Assembly: GCA_903875575.1 (NCBI GenBank) | Contig: CAIQWJ010000027.1 | Coordinates: 1 to 64,000 of the forward strand | DNA length: 64,000 bases | From: an uncultured Acidobacteriia bacterium | Lineage (GTDB): Bacteria; Acidobacteriota; Terriglobia; Bryobacterales; Bryobacteraceae | Direction: 5' to 3' | In this document: positions 34,857 through 50,455 of the stretch, one piece after another | How the letters are laid out: every line of letters starts with the position of its first letter | Numbering within the stretch: the first letter of the stretch is position 1 | Program-made: the position numbers and the translations under genes | Notes under the pieces: model-generated | Databases searched by the model: none | Told to the model about the DNA's origin: nothing | What the model saw: only the letters and a program-made list of their open reading frames with translations

Positions 34857-35318
34857 CTTAACGTTGGCGGGGTATGCGCCAATGTGGTGTAATCCGCGCC
34901 ACTGAGGTAAGCATTGGATTCTTGACTGGGAATAGGTGACGGTGGCGCTGGAACCCTGGAACTTGTATTGCAAGCCGGTCGTGCCAACGCGTGGGGACTC
35001 CATGTCTTCGCGGCGCGTTGCTGCGTTTGGCGACAGGTTCAGTCGCACCGTATTTTCTTCGTATTGCGGTCCATCTTGCGGTGCTTCGGCTCACACGGGT
35101 CCGATGGATCTTCCATGCGATCTTACCTTTGTACCTTCACAGGGTACGTCATCCAGCAGGCTTTCAGGCAATTTTTTTCCACCCGGAACAGGTTTATTTT
35201 TGGCGGAGCGTTTGATGTTGGGTTCTCAGGAACCTGGCGTCAGCGGTCCGCTTGAGTGTTTGGTTTCCAGGTAGCCGCGTCGTAGTGGCACCTGTTGCAA
35301 CGGAGCTCCCGAATCCTT

Positions 35319-39650
<4,332 letters not shown>

Positions 39651-39696
39651 TGGTGGGTTGCTACGTAAACGATAAGGAAAACTGGAGACCAAAACT

Positions 39697-42600
39697 ATGA
39701 GATCCTCACCCTACGAACGGGCAAATCTGGCACCGGACTTCGATTCCATCCGCATCTCTCTGGCGAGCCCGGAAAAGATCCGAAGTTGGAGCTTTGGCGA
39801 AGTCACCAAGCCGGAAACCATCAATTACCGAACGTTCAAGCCGGAACGCGACGGTCTTTTCTGTGCACGTATCTTTGGACCGGTAACCGACTGGGAATGC
39901 CTCTGCGGCAAGTACAAGCGCATGAAGCATCGCGGCGTTATCTGCGATAAGTGCGGCGTGGAAGTGACTCTGGCGCGCGTGCGCCGTGAACGTCTGGGCC
40001 ACATCGAACTGGCCAGCCCCTGCTCGCACGTCTGGTTCTTTAAGGGCCTGCCGTCGCGCATCGGTCACCTGCTCGATATCACGCTGCGTGAACTCGAACG
40101 CGTCCTCTACTTTGAAGCGTTTGTGGTGGTCGATCCAGGTGAAGTCGCCGAATTAACTCTCGGCGAAGTCATTTCGGACGAACGCAAGCGTCAGCTTGAG
40201 CTCGAATTCAGCGGCAAGTACGTCGCGATGATGGGCGCCGAAGGCATCAAGGAACTGCTCAAGAAGATCGACGTTGAAACCCTCAGCCTCGAAATTCGCG
40301 AGAAGATGAAGACGGAAACTTCGCAGCAGAAGAAGCTGAAGTTTGCCAAGCGTCTTCGCGTGGTGGAAAGCTTCCGCAAGTCCGGCAACAAGCCGGAGTG
40401 GATGATTCTGGACGTGCTGCCAGTGATTCCGCCGGAGCTGCGTCCGCTGGTTCCTCTCGATGGCGGTCGTTTCGCCACTTCGGATCTCAACGATCTTTAT
40501 CGTCGCGTCATCAACCGCAACAATCGTCTCAAGAAGCTGATGGAGCTTCATGCGCCGGACGTCATTGTCCGCAACGAAAAGCGCATGCTCCAGGAAGCTG
40601 TCGACGCTCTGTTTGATAACGGTCGTCGTGGTCGCGTGCTGCGAGGCGCGAACAACCGTCCGCTGAAGTCGCTGTCCGATACCCTCAAGGGCAAGCAGGG
40701 CCGCTTCCGTCAGAATCTGCTCGGGAAACGCGTCGATTACTCCGGCCGTTCCGTCATCGTGGTCGGTCCCGAACTGAAGCTGCACCAGTGCGGTCTGCCG
40801 AAGAAGATGGCGCTCGAACTGTTCAAGCCGTTCATTTATCATCGTCTGGAACAGCGCGGCCATTGCACCACCATCAAACAGGCGAAGGAGCTGGTCGAAC
40901 AGCAGGATCCCGTCGTTTGGGACATTCTGGAAGAGGTCATCAAAGACCATCCGATTCTGCTCAACCGCGCCCCAACGCTTCACCGCCTCGGCATTCAGGC
41001 TTTCGAGCCCGTGCTCGTCGAAGGCAAAGCGCTCAAGATTCACCCGCTGGTTTGTACCGCATTCAACGCCGACTTTGACGGCGATCAGATGGCGGTCCAC
41101 ATCCCGCTTTCGCCCGAAGCCCAGATTGAAGCCGCAACACTGATGCTCGCGGCCAACAACATTCTGTCGCCCGCGCACGGCGGACCGGTTGCGGTTCCCA
41201 CGCAGGACATGGTGCTCGGTTGCTACTACCTGACCAAGCAGCGTCCCGGTGCCAAGGGTGAAGGCCGTACTTTCGCCTCCACCGACGACGTTTTGATCGC
41301 CCTCGAAATGGGCGAAGTCCAGACGCTGACGCCGATCAAGCTGCGCTACACCGGCAAAGTGATCGATCTCACGAAGGCCTTCGACAATCAGGACATCATC
41401 CACAGCGTACCGATCGAGTACGTGAAGCAGTACATGGATACGACGGTTGGCCGCGTCATCATGAACTCCAATCTTCCGGAGCAGATGCCGTTTATCAACG
41501 GTCTGCTGAAGAAGAAGGGTCTGGGCAACCTGGTCCACTTCTGCTACCTCCAGTTCGGCCTGAAGACCACGGTCGACATGCTGGATAAGGTTAAGAACCT
41601 CGGCTTCCTCTATGCAACGCTCGCCGGTATTTCCATCGGCGTCGACGACATGGTGGTGCCGGGCGTGAAGAAGGAACTGGTGGCCAATGCCGAGACGGAA
41701 GTGATCGCCGTCGAAGCCCAGTATCAGGACGGTGCCATCACCCACGGCGAACGCTACAACAAGATCATCGAAATCTGGTCGCGAGTTACCGAAAAGGTTT
41801 CCGACGAGATGTTCAGCGCCATGGAAGAGGACGACCGTACAGGCCGCTACCTCAATCCGATTTACATCATGGCCGATTCCGGCGCCCGCGGTTCCAAACA
41901 GCAGATTCGTCAGCTGTCCGGTATGCGCGGTCTGATGGCCAAGCCCTCGGGCGAAATCATCGAGACCCCGATTACCGCGAACTTCCGCGAAGGTCTGAAC
42001 GTGCTGCAGTACTTCATCTCGACGCACGGCGCCCGTAAGGGTCTGGCCGATACGGCGCTCAAGACGGCCGATTCCGGTTATCTGACCCGCCGCCTGGTCG
42101 ACGTGGCGCAGGACGTGATCATTACCGAAAACGATTGCGGCACCACAGAAGGCATTGTGGTGGAACCGATCATCGAATCCGGCGAAACCATCGAACCGTT
42201 GCGCGACCGCATTGTGGGCCGCGTGGCGCTCGAAGATCAGCGCGATTACGAGAACAACCTGATCGTTGGCGTGAATCAGGAAATCACGGAAGCTCTGGCC
42301 GAACAGATTCAGGCTTCCGGCATTGAGCGAGTCAAGATTCGCTCGGTGCTGACCTGCGAATCGAAGCGCGGCGTTTGCGTCGCCTGCTACGGTCGTAACC
42401 TGGCAACGGGCCGGCTGGTGGAACGCGGTGAAGCTGTCGGTGTTATCGCCGCGCAGTCCATCGGCGAACCGGGTACTCAGCTCACCATGCGTACGTTCCA
42501 CATCGGTGGTACGGCGTCGCGGATTTCCGAGCAGTCCAAGCAGGATGCCAAGTCCGACGGTTTCGCGAAATACATCAACGTCCAGTTCGTGCATAACGAA

Positions 42601-43893
42601 AAGGGCGAGATCATTTCGATGAACCGCAGCGGCTTTATCGCGATCGTCGATGATCGCGGCCGTGAAAAGGAACGCTATCCGATCAACTACGGCGCCCGCA
42701 TTACGGTTGCCGACGGCGCTCCGGTGAAACAGAACATGGATCTGCTCGAATGGGATCCGTACACGTTCTCCATCCTCACCGAAGTCTCCGGTATCGTGCA
42801 CTTCAAGGATCTGCAGGAGGGCATTACGCTCGCCGAACAGGTTGACGAAGTCACCGGTATGTCGCAGCTGGTCGTCACGGATTCGCCGGACGAAAAGCGG
42901 CAGCCGATGGTGCAGGTCAAGGGTCCCGGCGGTCAGCGCAAGTATCTGATGCCGACCCATGCTCACCTCATGGTTCGCGACGGCGACGACGTTCACGCCG
43001 GCGACGTGCTGGCGAAGATCCCGCGCGAAACAACAAAGACCAAGGACATCACGGGCGGTCTGCCGCGCGTTGTGGAATTGTTCGAAGCGCGCAAGCCGCG
43101 TGAAGCCGCCATCATGGCGGAAATCAACGGCATTGTGAAGTACGGCGAACTGGCGAAGGGCCTCCGCCGCATCTACATTGTGGGCGACGACGGAGAAGAG
43201 CGCGAATACTCGCTCCCCCGCGGCGTGCATATCAATGTGCAGGAAGGCGAACGCGTTGTGGCCGGCGATCCGCTGATGGATGGTCCGCGCAACCCGCATG
43301 ACATTCTGGACGTTCGTGGCGAGAAGGAACTGCAGAAGTATCTCGTCAACGAAATTCAGGAAGTTTATCGTCTTCAGGGCGTGAACATCAACGACAAGCA
43401 TCTGGAAGTCATTTCGCGCCAGATGATGCGCTGGATTCGCGTGGAAGATATCGGCGATTCGGAATTCCTGCCGGAAGAAGTGGTGGATAAATTCAAGTTC
43501 CGCCTCGAAAACGCCAGGGTGGAAGAAGCGGGCGGCAAGCCGGCGCAGGGCAAGGCAGTGTTGCTCGGCATCACGAAGGCGTCGCTTTCGACCGATTCGT
43601 TCATTTCGGCCGCATCCTTCCAGGAAACGACCAGGGTTCTTACCGAAGCTGCGATCAACGGCAAGGTGGATTACCTGCGCGGCCTGAAGGAAAACGTGAT
43701 TATGGGTCGTCTGGTTCCGGCCGGTACGGGTATGCAGTTCTACCGTCAGGTCAAGATCGCGGGCGAGGACATTGTGGAAGAGCCGATTCCGGAGCCGACG
43801 CTCGATGCGCTTGCTGGTTATGAGGACGAAGCTCGTCTGACGTATACCGGTGGGTTAAGCGAGACCGGGCCGGAAGAAACTCTGGCGGAGTAG
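39697..43893 (+). CDS. rpoC: RNA polymerase beta' subunit
   Basis: Protein of 1398 aa. The N-terminal zinc site is [20 protein letters not shown] (about 68-91); the catalytic magnesium motif NADFDGD is at about 460-466; the second zinc site is [15 protein letters not shown] (about 888-902). The ribosome-binding site CTGGAG precedes the ATG. It lies 46 bases after rpoB. Its last 250 bases and terminator recur at 49202-49510, and bases 43130-43270 recur at 47827-47970. Confidence 0.98.
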   Translation: MRSSPYERANLAPDFDSIRISLASPEKIRSWSFGEVTKPETINYRTFKPERDGLFCARIFGPVTDWECLCGKYKRMKHRGVICDKCGVEVTLARVRRERLGHIELASPCSHVWFFKGLPSRIGHLLDITLRELERVLYFEAFVVVDPGEVAELTLGEVISDERKRQLELEFSGKYVAMMGAEGIKELLKKIDVETLSLEIREKMKTETSQQKKLKFAKRLRVVESFRKSGNKPEWMILDVLPVIPPELRPLVPLDGGRFATSDLNDLYRRVINRNNRLKKLMELHAPDVIVRNEKRMLQEAVDALFDNGRRGRVLRGANNRPLKSLSDTLKGKQGRFRQNLLGKRVDYSGRSVIVVGPELKLHQCGLPKKMALELFKPFIYHRLEQRGHCTTIKQAKELVEQQDPVVWDILEEVIKDHPILLNRAPTLHRLGIQAFEPVLVEGKALKIHPLVCTAFNADFDGDQMAVHIPLSPEAQIEAATLMLAANNILSPAHGGPVAVPTQDMVLGCYYLTKQRPGAKGEGRTFASTDDVLIALEMGEVQTLTPIKLRYTGKVIDLTKAFDNQDIIHSVPIEYVKQYMDTTVGRVIMNSNLPEQMPFINGLLKKKGLGNLVHFCYLQFGLKTTVDMLDKVKNLGFLYATLAGISIGVDDMVVPGVKKELVANAETEVIAVEAQYQDGAITHGERYNKIIEIWSRVTEKVSDEMFSAMEEDDRTGRYLNPIYIMADSGARGSKQQIRQLSGMRGLMAKPSGEIIETPITANFREGLNVLQYFISTHGARKGLADTALKTADSGYLTRRLVDVAQDVIITENDCGTTEGIVVEPIIESGETIEPLRDRIVGRVALEDQRDYENNLIVGVNQEITEALAEQIQASGIERVKIRSVLTCESKRGVCVACYGRNLATGRLVERGEAVGVIAAQSIGEPGTQLTMRTFHIGGTASRISEQSKQDAKSDGFAKYINVQFVHNEKGEIISMNRSGFIAIVDDRGREKERYPINYGARITVADGAPVKQNMDLLEWDPYTFSILTEVSGIVHFKDLQEGITLAEQVDEVTGMSQLVVTDSPDEKRQPMVQVKGPGGQRKYLMPTHAHLMVRDGDDVHAGDVLAKIPRETTKTKDITGGLPRVVELFEARKPREAAIMAEINGIVKYGELAKGLRRIYIVGDDGEEREYSLPRGVHINVQEGERVVAGDPLMDGPRNPHDILDVRGEKELQKYLVNEIQEVYRLQGVNINDKHLEVISRQMMRWIRVEDIGDSEFLPEEVVDKFKFRLENARVEEAGGKPAQGKAVLLGITKASLSTDSFISAASFQETTRVLTEAAINGKVDYLRGLKENVIMGRLVPAGTGMQFYRQVKIAGEDIVEEPIPEPTLDALAGYEDEARLTYTGGLSETGPEETLAE

Positions 43894-43955
43894 TTAGCTT
43901 CAGTCAATTAGGACAAGAAAAGCCGGGCAGCCCGAAAGGGTTGCCCGGCTTTTTC
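43641..43955 (+). repeat. Left copy of a direct repeat: rpoC 3' end plus terminator
   Basis: This native rpoC tail and its terminator match 49202-49510 with about 96% identity over the coding part. Together the two copies bracket about 5.2 kb of accessory DNA. Confidence 0.85.
43918..43954 (+). terminator. Intrinsic terminator of the rpoBC operon
   Basis: AAAAGCCGGGCAGCCC, a GAAA loop, then GGGTTGCCCGGCTTTTT form a long stem (one G-U pair) followed by T residues, 25 bases after the rpoC stop. It is a textbook Rho-independent terminator. Confidence 0.93.
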
Positions 43956-44026
43956 GCGTCTGAATGGCGTGCCTCAGTCTTCGTGAGTCCCTTGTCCCGG
44001 TGCGCGCTTGTGGTAGCATCCTTGAC

Positions 44027-44881
44027 ATGGTTCAGGCAGGCCAGATGATGACTGTTAGCAAGCCGCGCGCCGCCTTACGGACGCTGGTAGTCGGCAGCGT
44101 GGTATTCATCGCATGGTCGTGCCCCGCGATCGCGCAGGATGTCACCGCGATTCCGGCATTTGAAGTCGCATCGGTCAGGCTGGCCCCTGCTCCGGGTCCC
44201 ACCGTGAATCCCGGAATGCACATAAGTTCCAATGCCGGAAGGCTCGACTACCTGAACATTCCATTGGTGACGGCGATCCGTGAGGCGTATGGAGTCACAT
44301 GGCAGCTTGAGAATGGCACCGGACCTGAGTCGATATGGTCGGAGCGATATGACATCCAGGTCACGATTCCGCAGCCTGCATCCAAGGAGCAAGTCGAGCT
44401 GATGTGGCAACGGCTGTTGGCGGAACGTTTTCATCTGAAAGTGCATTGGGAAGAGAAGCAACGCCCCGAATACGAACTTGTAGTAGGAAAGAGTGGCCTG
44501 AAGATCGCGCCGGTTTCGACAGATTCAGGCAAGCGACCTACATCTTCCGTTAGGCCTATTCCAGGCGGGCGCCGGAATAGCTTTGATTCCATAACCATGG
44601 ACGACCTGATTCATTACGTGAGTGTTGGCGGCCCGGTGCACAACAGGACCGGCACTCCGGGGGCCTTCAGCTTTACCGTGGAGTATTCGCTCGACCCCTC
44701 GACGAGGTCTGTACCCCCTGCTGCCGACGGCAATGAGGGCGCACCGCCGATGAGCGAGCCGCTCCTCCCTTCGTTTGTCGATGCGCTGCGAAGCAAGACC
44801 GGGCTTGAACTGGAGCGCCGGGTCGTTCCCACGAAGCTCTTGATAGTCGACCACGCGGATCGAATTCCGACGGCGAATTAA
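44027..44881 (+). CDS. TIGR03435-family secreted protein
   Basis: Protein of about 284 aa with a signal peptide ending CPAIAQ. Family motifs are FEVASVRLAP, LLAERFHLKVHWEE, GTPGAFSFTVEY and the ending LRSKTGLELERRVVPTKLLI-VDHADRIPTAN. It follows the rpoC terminator directly and lies inside the DNA bracketed by the rpoC-tail repeats. Starts at 44027 and 44045 are possible; the upstream frame to 43964 overlaps the terminator area. Function unknown. Confidence 0.85.
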   Translation: MVQAGQMMTVSKPRAALRTLVVGSVVFIAWSCPAIAQDVTAIPAFEVASVRLAPAPGPTVNPGMHISSNAGRLDYLNIPLVTAIREAYGVTWQLENGTGPESIWSERYDIQVTIPQPASKEQVELMWQRLLAERFHLKVHWEEKQRPEYELVVGKSGLKIAPVSTDSGKRPTSSVRPIPGGRRNSFDSITMDDLIHYVSVGGPVHNRTGTPGAFSFTVEYSLDPSTRSVPPAADGNEGAPPMSEPLLPSFVDALRSKTGLELERRVVPTKLLIVDHADRIPTAN

Positions 44882-44998
44882 CTGGGGACGATTTGTCGCG
44901 GTCCACTAACTTCTTGTAGTCGGCCAAACACCTGCACGGATCGCAGGTTCTTTGCGTCTTTCATGTTTGAGATCTCATGGTGCAGAGGTGAGTAGACA

Positions 44999-46831
44999 AT
45001 GGCCGGCACGATCCCGCTGACAGCAACATTGCTCCTCGCAGTCGTGTGTAAATGCAGCGGACAAGAGGCCGCGCCCCCTCCGCTGAAAGCAGAAGGACGG
45101 GCGGAGACGGTCCGATGGGCGAATACCGTTCACGAGCGGTTCATTCAAATGCGTGACCCTGTCATTGTGACGTTTGGGCTCGCCGGATTGGGGAAATTAG
45201 TCTGTGGGGTGGATCAACCGACCGGCAACAAGTTTGCCAGTGATGCCTACGCGAAATTAGCTGGTCTCTCGAATGACGCCTTTGATCTGTCGCCCGCACG
45301 GCTGCCCGTGGCAAGCCTCCACGCTCTCCGGGAACATGTGCTGGAGGCGGCCAGGGCCTGCGGTTCAGCGTCAAGAGTTCTTGATGACCGCGAGCTTGAC
45401 TTGAAATTGGTCGGCGAGTGGCGGAAGGCGAACGTCTGGCTCAATCGGGCACTCGAGACGCAAGATCCAGCGCGCGCAGCTCAATTGGCAGACGCTGCTT
45501 TCCAGTTGTCAAATCATGGAAGCCAGCTTCGAATCAAGGCCCTCATCTACAACGGCGCGTATTACGACACACCACCAGCTATTGGCAACGTCTACGTAAT
45601 TCCTCCCGAGGCGCTTGATCTGTCTCTCCTCGTCCGCGTTCTCGCGAAGATCCTCCAATCCGCTCCGGACGTGGCGGATCAACTGTTTCAGAAGGTCCTC
45701 GGAATGATGATGGCCGAAACCCCCAGGACGGCCGCGGAGTTGGGTGAAATGGGCAAATATCTCTTCTCCGGGGGGGCATCGATCGAATTGCCGGTGAATC
45801 CCCGCTGGGATATCCGTCCGGCCGGAGGCTTGCCCGTGGACTATTTTCTACGTTCGGAACTTAAGGGAGACTTCGATCTTGCGGTGACCTTCCTCGGTGA
45901 TGTCGCCGAGACGATTCAGCGTTACAGGATCGACGCTCTGAGCGCTTTCGCTCTCGCCAGTCAAATGCCTTTCCCGGCACGAAAACTCGGCGTCGATGAC
46001 TACGCCTTCCGGTTGCCTCTCACGGGACTCGAGCAGACGCTGGGGGCTGGTGCCAATACCATCCGTGCGGCATTGGGACCGCTGTCCGCCACCGAGACAC
46101 CAGACGATGTGGTATTTGCAGGCCAGGCTCTCTCACATCTACGCAGCGGCCGCACCGATTCGGCGCGAGCCGTCCTCTCGAGGGTCAGCAACGAAGGAAC
46201 CCGACGACACATTGAGGAACTGATCAGTGTTGCAGCGGTTTCTCAGTCCCTGCATCCGAACGGCGCCAACCCTCAATGGGACCGGGATCTGGCGTCATAC
46301 CCAGCCTCAGTGCGAACGCTGGTGTATTCCGGTCTGGCCCGAGGTGCCGGCACGAAGGAGTTGTCTTCGGATTTGGTGCGAATGGCCGCAAGAAGTGCTG
46401 AGAAGTTGCCGGCAAATGAACTTGTTTGTGTCCTTCCGGTGCTGGCGACAGCAGCATTGTCTGTAGATCCCGATCAATCACTTGGCTCACTGCTACAACT
46501 GGTAAAGGCTTCCAACGACGTAACGACGGAACGCAATCAGCCGTCAACGGAAGGTCCCCAGGTAATTTCTTCGGAACACTTAGTCCTGCGGTGCGGGCCG
46601 GACGGTCTCACTGATTTCGTAAGGGTCGGCGAGGTTCAGTTGCCATTCGCTTTGAATTTTGCCGGCGCCCCTGCGGATTCCCTAAACAATTTCCTATTGA
46701 AGGTAAAGGGCATTGAGCTAACGAAACTCGAATCAGCCGTGCTCGGGTTAGTCGATGAGACCCAACTGGCTGAGGGGCTACTGGCCGTGACAGAAGCTCA
46801 TTTAAGATCTCTTGCTCCATCATCGAACTGA
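44999..46831 (+). CDS. Large secreted hypothetical protein (610 aa)
   Basis: Begins with a signal-like or lipoprotein-like segment (MAGTIPLTATLLLAVVCKCS, with a cysteine near the cut site). The rest is rich in helical repeat-like segments (LREHVLEAARACGSA; VLAKILQSAPDVADQLFQKV), suggesting TPR-like or other solenoid folds, but no clear family. It lies in the accessory segment downstream of rpoC. I do not know its function. Confidence 0.7.
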   Translation: MAGTIPLTATLLLAVVCKCSGQEAAPPPLKAEGRAETVRWANTVHERFIQMRDPVIVTFGLAGLGKLVCGVDQPTGNKFASDAYAKLAGLSNDAFDLSPARLPVASLHALREHVLEAARACGSASRVLDDRELDLKLVGEWRKANVWLNRALETQDPARAAQLADAAFQLSNHGSQLRIKALIYNGAYYDTPPAIGNVYVIPPEALDLSLLVRVLAKILQSAPDVADQLFQKVLGMMMAETPRTAAELGEMGKYLFSGGASIELPVNPRWDIRPAGGLPVDYFLRSELKGDFDLAVTFLGDVAETIQRYRIDALSAFALASQMPFPARKLGVDDYAFRLPLTGLEQTLGAGANTIRAALGPLSATETPDDVVFAGQALSHLRSGRTDSARAVLSRVSNEGTRRHIEELISVAAVSQSLHPNGANPQWDRDLASYPASVRTLVYSGLARGAGTKELSSDLVRMAARSAEKLPANELVCVLPVLATAALSVDPDQSLGSLLQLVKASNDVTTERNQPSTEGPQVISSEHLVLRCGPDGLTDFVRVGEVQLPFALNFAGAPADSLNNFLLKVKGIELTKLESAVLGLVDETQLAEGLLAVTEAHLRSLAPSSN

Positions 46832-46889
46832 CAGGGGTCGAACCGATCCAGGCAACGGCTGTCAGTCTTGCGGCTTCCCCAGCCCCGGA

Positions 46890-46985
46890 ATCGGGTCGCG
46901 CCGGCTGCCTGCCGATTCCGCCCGCTGATATTGCCTTACGGCACGATGAGAAGATTCGCGCTGGATTACTCCGCCGCAGGACGAA
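46890..46985 (+). pseudogene. Decayed antitoxin C-terminus
   Basis: One frame reads GRAGCLPIPPADIALRHDEK then IRAGLLRRR. It matches the end of the antitoxin at 48510-48743 (LAGCLSMPYADIAKRHDEY, IGAGLLPQ). No start or N-terminus remains. The rest of 46832-47105 shows no other gene. Confidence 0.5.
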
Positions 46986-47105
46986 CAATTTAGTTAGCGG
47001 ACTGTCCACCAATGCGACAAGGCAGTTGCATTCCTGGGCGTTGGACGAAATGTGATGGCATCAGTACGGCGGCACACGCCGTGCCAGCGTTTCGCCGGTG
47101 CGAAA

Positions 47106-47438
47106 CTACGCGGCTCGATTCGTTTCGGCGCGCCTGATCCATTTTGCGATTTCGGTTGCAGTGGCGCCGATCGTCACCAGCGACCGCATCATGAGGTCAA
47201 GCGACACTGAGCGGTCGCCGGCTTCCATCTTCGCCACGCGGGACTGGCTCGATCCCAGTCGATCGGCCAGCGCGGCCTGTGTAAGCCCCCTGCGTTCGCG
47301 AAGTTCACGCACTCCGCCAGCGAGGGCAAGCTTCAGTTCCAGGAACCTGCTCTCTTCTTCGCTCAGTTGCAGAAACCCGCTGGTATCGCCAACCACCCAG
47401 CCAGCGAGTTCTAACCGCTTCTTCTTGTTCTTGTCCAT
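47106..47438 (-). CDS. XRE-family antitoxin (HigA-like)
   Basis: Protein of 110 aa. A helix-turn-helix (VRELRERRGLTQAALADRLG, SSQSRVAKMEAG) lies at about 45-80. The N-terminal MDKNKKKRLELAGWVVGDTS segment recurs in a truncated copy at 50680-50795. Start ATG 47438 is chosen because AAGGAG lies five bases upstream; GTG 47444 overlaps the toxin stop. It should repress the operon and neutralise the upstream toxin. Confidence 0.85.
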   Translation of the reverse strand: MDKNKKKRLELAGWVVGDTSGFLQLSEEESRFLELKLALAGGVRELRERRGLTQAALADRLGSSQSRVAKMEAGDRSVSLDLMMRSLVTIGATATEIAKWIRRAETNRAA

Positions 47439-47440
47439 GT

Positions 47441-47791
47441 TCACTCCTTGCCAGCGACCGCCCGCAGATAAGCTGACAGGCGTCTCCGGCAGACCTCCAG
47501 GGTCTTAGCCGGGGTTGTTTGAGTCGTCTTGCCGAAGACGTCGAGGATTACAATTGCATCCGGGGCTAAATAATAAACGATTCGCCACCCCCGGTCGCGG
47601 TCAATGATTCGCAACTCATGGCATTGCGCGCCTATTGCAGGCATCGGGCGCGAATGCGGCAACCCCAGTACCTGCCCCTGCTGAAGCTGCCTGAGAAGAA
47701 ACCCAGCTTCCAGGCGGGCCGCTGCGCTGAATGGAGGCGTCCTGACTTGCCCCTTCAACCAAACCAGCGGCTTGTCCCGTCGCGTTGTCAT
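47441..47791 (-). CDS. HigB/Gp49-like RelE-superfamily toxin
   Basis: Protein of 116 aa. The core LRIIDRDRGWRIVYYLAPDA, IVILDVFGKTTQTTP matches the phage-derived Gp49-like/HigB toxins, ribosome-dependent mRNA interferases. Order toxin-antitoxin with closely abutting genes is typical for HigBA. The start is set at ATG 47791 (MTTRRDKPLVWLKGQVRTPP). Its 5' end lies 36 bases from the rpoC fragment at 47827. Confidence 0.85.
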   Translation of the reverse strand: MTTRRDKPLVWLKGQVRTPPFSAAARLEAGFLLRQLQQGQVLGLPHSRPMPAIGAQCHELRIIDRDRGWRIVYYLAPDAIVILDVFGKTTQTTPAKTLEVCRRRLSAYLRAVAGKE

Positions 47792-47826
47792 TCTGAAGCT
47801 ATGTCCAATATGACATACTCCACTCC

Positions 47827-48431
47827 GCATTGTGAAGTACGGCGAACTGGCGAAGAGCCTCCGCCGCATCTACATTGTGGGCGACGATGGCGAAGAGCGC
47901 GAATACTTGCTCCCCCGCGGCGTGCATATCAATGTGCAGGAAGGCGAACGTGTTGTGGCCGGCGACGCGCTAGAGGACTTGGCAGAAAGGGCTGACATGG
48001 AGCTTTCGTTCGGCAGCAGTTACGGAACGACGGCCACAGCGCACTCTGCGGCTGTGAAGGCGAACGATCCTTCATTGCTCATTGCGGCGTTGCTGATCGC
48101 AAATGGTGCGAATATCAATGGTGACAGCGCTTTCGTCCAAAAGGCTCCGCTCTTGCAGGCGTGCAGAGCGAGGAATTGGTCAATGGTAACGTTGCTGATT
48201 CAAAAAGGCGCGAGACCAGATGTTGCCTTTCCTGACGGTCCTGATAAGGGGATGACGCCATTGCATTATGCAGTCGGCTACGGACGAGTTGCCATAGTTA
48301 ACCTTCTGATATCACATAAGGCACCAATCAATGCCGCATCGGCTAAGTATTCGACGCCGTTGCATATGGCAGTCACCAGCGGGCACCAAGACGTCGCCAG
48401 GTTGCTGCGCCAAGCTGGCGGCCACGAATAG
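47827..48431 (+). pseudogene. Chimera: rpoC fragment fused to ankyrin-repeat fragment
   Basis: Bases 47827-47970 repeat rpoC 43130-43270 with about five differences (two amino-acid changes). The frame then passes without interruption into an ankyrin-like region (about residues 50-199), with MTPLHYAVGYGRVAIVNLLI and TPLHMAVTSGHQDVARLLRQ as the clearest repeats. The only start is GTG 47832, an internal valine codon of rpoC, with no ribosome-binding site. It is an open 200-codon chimera but probably an accident of recombination; expression is doubtful. Confidence 0.6.
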
Positions 48432-48509
48432 GATTTCAGGATTTAAGGCTCCTTACCCCTTACCCGCCATGAAGGAGAAACGTGGACGCCGATCTGGTAC
48501 CGTATAGAC

Positions 48510-48739
48510 ATGAGCCGCACTCTAACGCTCGAAATCCCGGAAGACGCATACGATGAACTTGTGAGAACCGCAAGCCGGAAGGGACAGCCCCCCGAGCGCG
48601 TTGCCGTCGAGATCCTCGCCGACAGGTTTTCCGATCCGGTGATGCGCCTTGCCGGTTGCCTCTCAATGCCCTACGCCGACATCGCGAAACGCCACGACGA
48701 GTACATAGGCGCAGGGTTACTTCCGCAACCAGACGAACA

Positions 48740-48743
<4 letters not shown>
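48510..48743 (+). CDS. Antitoxin of a VapBC-like pair
   Basis: Protein of 77 aa (MSRTLTLEIPEDAYDELVRT, ASRKGQPPERVAVEILADRF) ending LAGCLSMPYADIAKRHDEYI-GAGLLPQPDEQ. Copies or remnants of the same family occur at 46890-46985 and 50456-50668. Its TGA overlaps the GTG start of a PIN gene. Intact, but its partner is frameshifted. Confidence 0.7.
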
Positions 48744-49510
<767 letters not shown>

Positions 49511-49513
49511 GCT

Positions 49514-49705
49514 TTACTGCCCCAAAATCGGTGCGCCGAATTTTGTCAGCCAGTACCTGTGAGCGAGCTTTCCGTCGCCCCGTATGGCAAAAGTCCCCGG
49601 GTGCTGCACCGTCAGGTAAAGCGCGTGTGTTGATGCCTGCACCCCCGCAGCGGCCACCTGCGCCTGAATCACCTTTGGATGACTGACATACGGTCTGAGA
49701 GACAA
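49514..49705 (-). CDS. Hypothetical fragment (63 aa)
   Basis: Minus-strand frame with protein-like composition (QAQVAAAGVQASTHALYLTV, QHPGTFAIRGDGKLAHRYWL, TKFGAPILGQ). No family is recognised; it could be the C-terminal remnant of a larger gene in this scarred region or a chance frame. Confidence 0.25.
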   Translation of the reverse strand: MSLRPYVSHPKVIQAQVAAAGVQASTHALYLTVQHPGTFAIRGDGKLAHRYWLTKFGAPILGQ

Positions 49706-49725
49706 TAGAGATTAAGGAGAGCACT

Positions 49726-49995
49726 ATGACGTTGCAGTTGGAAGACGACCTGACGCACCTCCTCCAGTCTGGCGACCAGTCGGCGGACGAAGCGGCCCGC
49801 GAACTAATCGTGCTCGAACTTTATCGCCAGCGCCGGATTTCAAGCGGGCGGGCGGCGGAGCTTCTGCACCTGCCTCGGCTCGACTTCATCCAACGGGCTT
49901 CTGCGCTCGGAGTCGCGTACTTTGATCTTGCCGCGGACGAACTGGAAACCGAGATAGCGGAAGCCGGGAAACTGACGATTGAGCACCGTATGTGA
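49726..49995 (+). CDS. UPF0175 antitoxin
   Basis: Protein of 89 aa with the UPF0175 pattern (DEAARELIVLELYRQRRISS, GRAAELLHLPRLDFIQRAS), a predicted DNA-binding antitoxin. It is preceded by AGGAGAG about seven bases before the ATG. It overlaps the DUF3368 toxin gene by 17 bases. Intact. Confidence 0.88.
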   Translation: MTLQLEDDLTHLLQSGDQSADEAARELIVLELYRQRRISSGRAAELLHLPRLDFIQRASALGVAYFDLAADELETEIAEAGKLTIEHRM

Positions 49996-50434
49996 TTCCA
50001 GCCCGCTCATCGGGCTTCACGCGATCGGACGTCTCGACATCCTCGATGCGCTTTTCGGGAATGTCATCGTTCCGCCCGCAGTGGCGCGAGAGATACAGCG
50101 GTTTGGTTCGCCCGCGTGGATTACGATTGTACCGGAGCCGCGCCCGGAGATTGCTCCAATCATGCGGGATGAGTTGGGTGCCGGGGAACCCGATGCGATT
50201 GCCCCCGCGATCCAGCTCGCGGCCGAGCGGATTGTTCTTGACGATGGGGCAGCCAGAGCGGTCGCAAGAGGACATCATTTGCGGGTGATCGGGGTACTGG
50301 GAATTTTGCTGAGTGCAAAACAACTCGGGTTCATAAGTTCTGTTCGCGGCGAGATGGAAGGGCTGATGGCCGCAGAATTCCATATCTCACCGCGCGTCTA
50401 CCGGGAGCTTCTCGTTCGGGCGGGCGAGCTATAA
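49979..50434 (+). CDS. DUF3368 PIN-like toxin
   Basis: Protein of 151 aa (MSTVCDSSPLIGLHAIGRLD) with PIN-like acidic residues: D6, E68-type GAGEPDAIAPAIQLAAERIV, LDDGAARAVA. DUF3368 proteins are the standard partner of UPF0175 antitoxins. The start is TTG 49979, overlapping the antitoxin; no ATG suits the conserved N-terminus. Confidence 0.85.
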   Translation: MSTVCDSSPLIGLHAIGRLDILDALFGNVIVPPAVAREIQRFGSPAWITIVPEPRPEIAPIMRDELGAGEPDAIAPAIQLAAERIVLDDGAARAVARGHHLRVIGVLGILLSAKQLGFISSVRGEMEGLMAAEFHISPRVYRELLVRAGEL

Positions 50435-50455
50435 CGGCGCTTTCAACGGTGCATC

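Noticed and set aside
34936-35274. 112-codon frame in the rpoB leader
   Set aside because: No family, no ribosome-binding site at its GTG start, and atypical composition (S/G/P-rich). Better explained as untranslated leader.
40153-43401. 1082-codon open frame on the minus strand across rpoC
   Set aside because: Antisense shadow of rpoC; His/Asp/Phe-rich composition mirrors rpoC codons. No start signal or domain.
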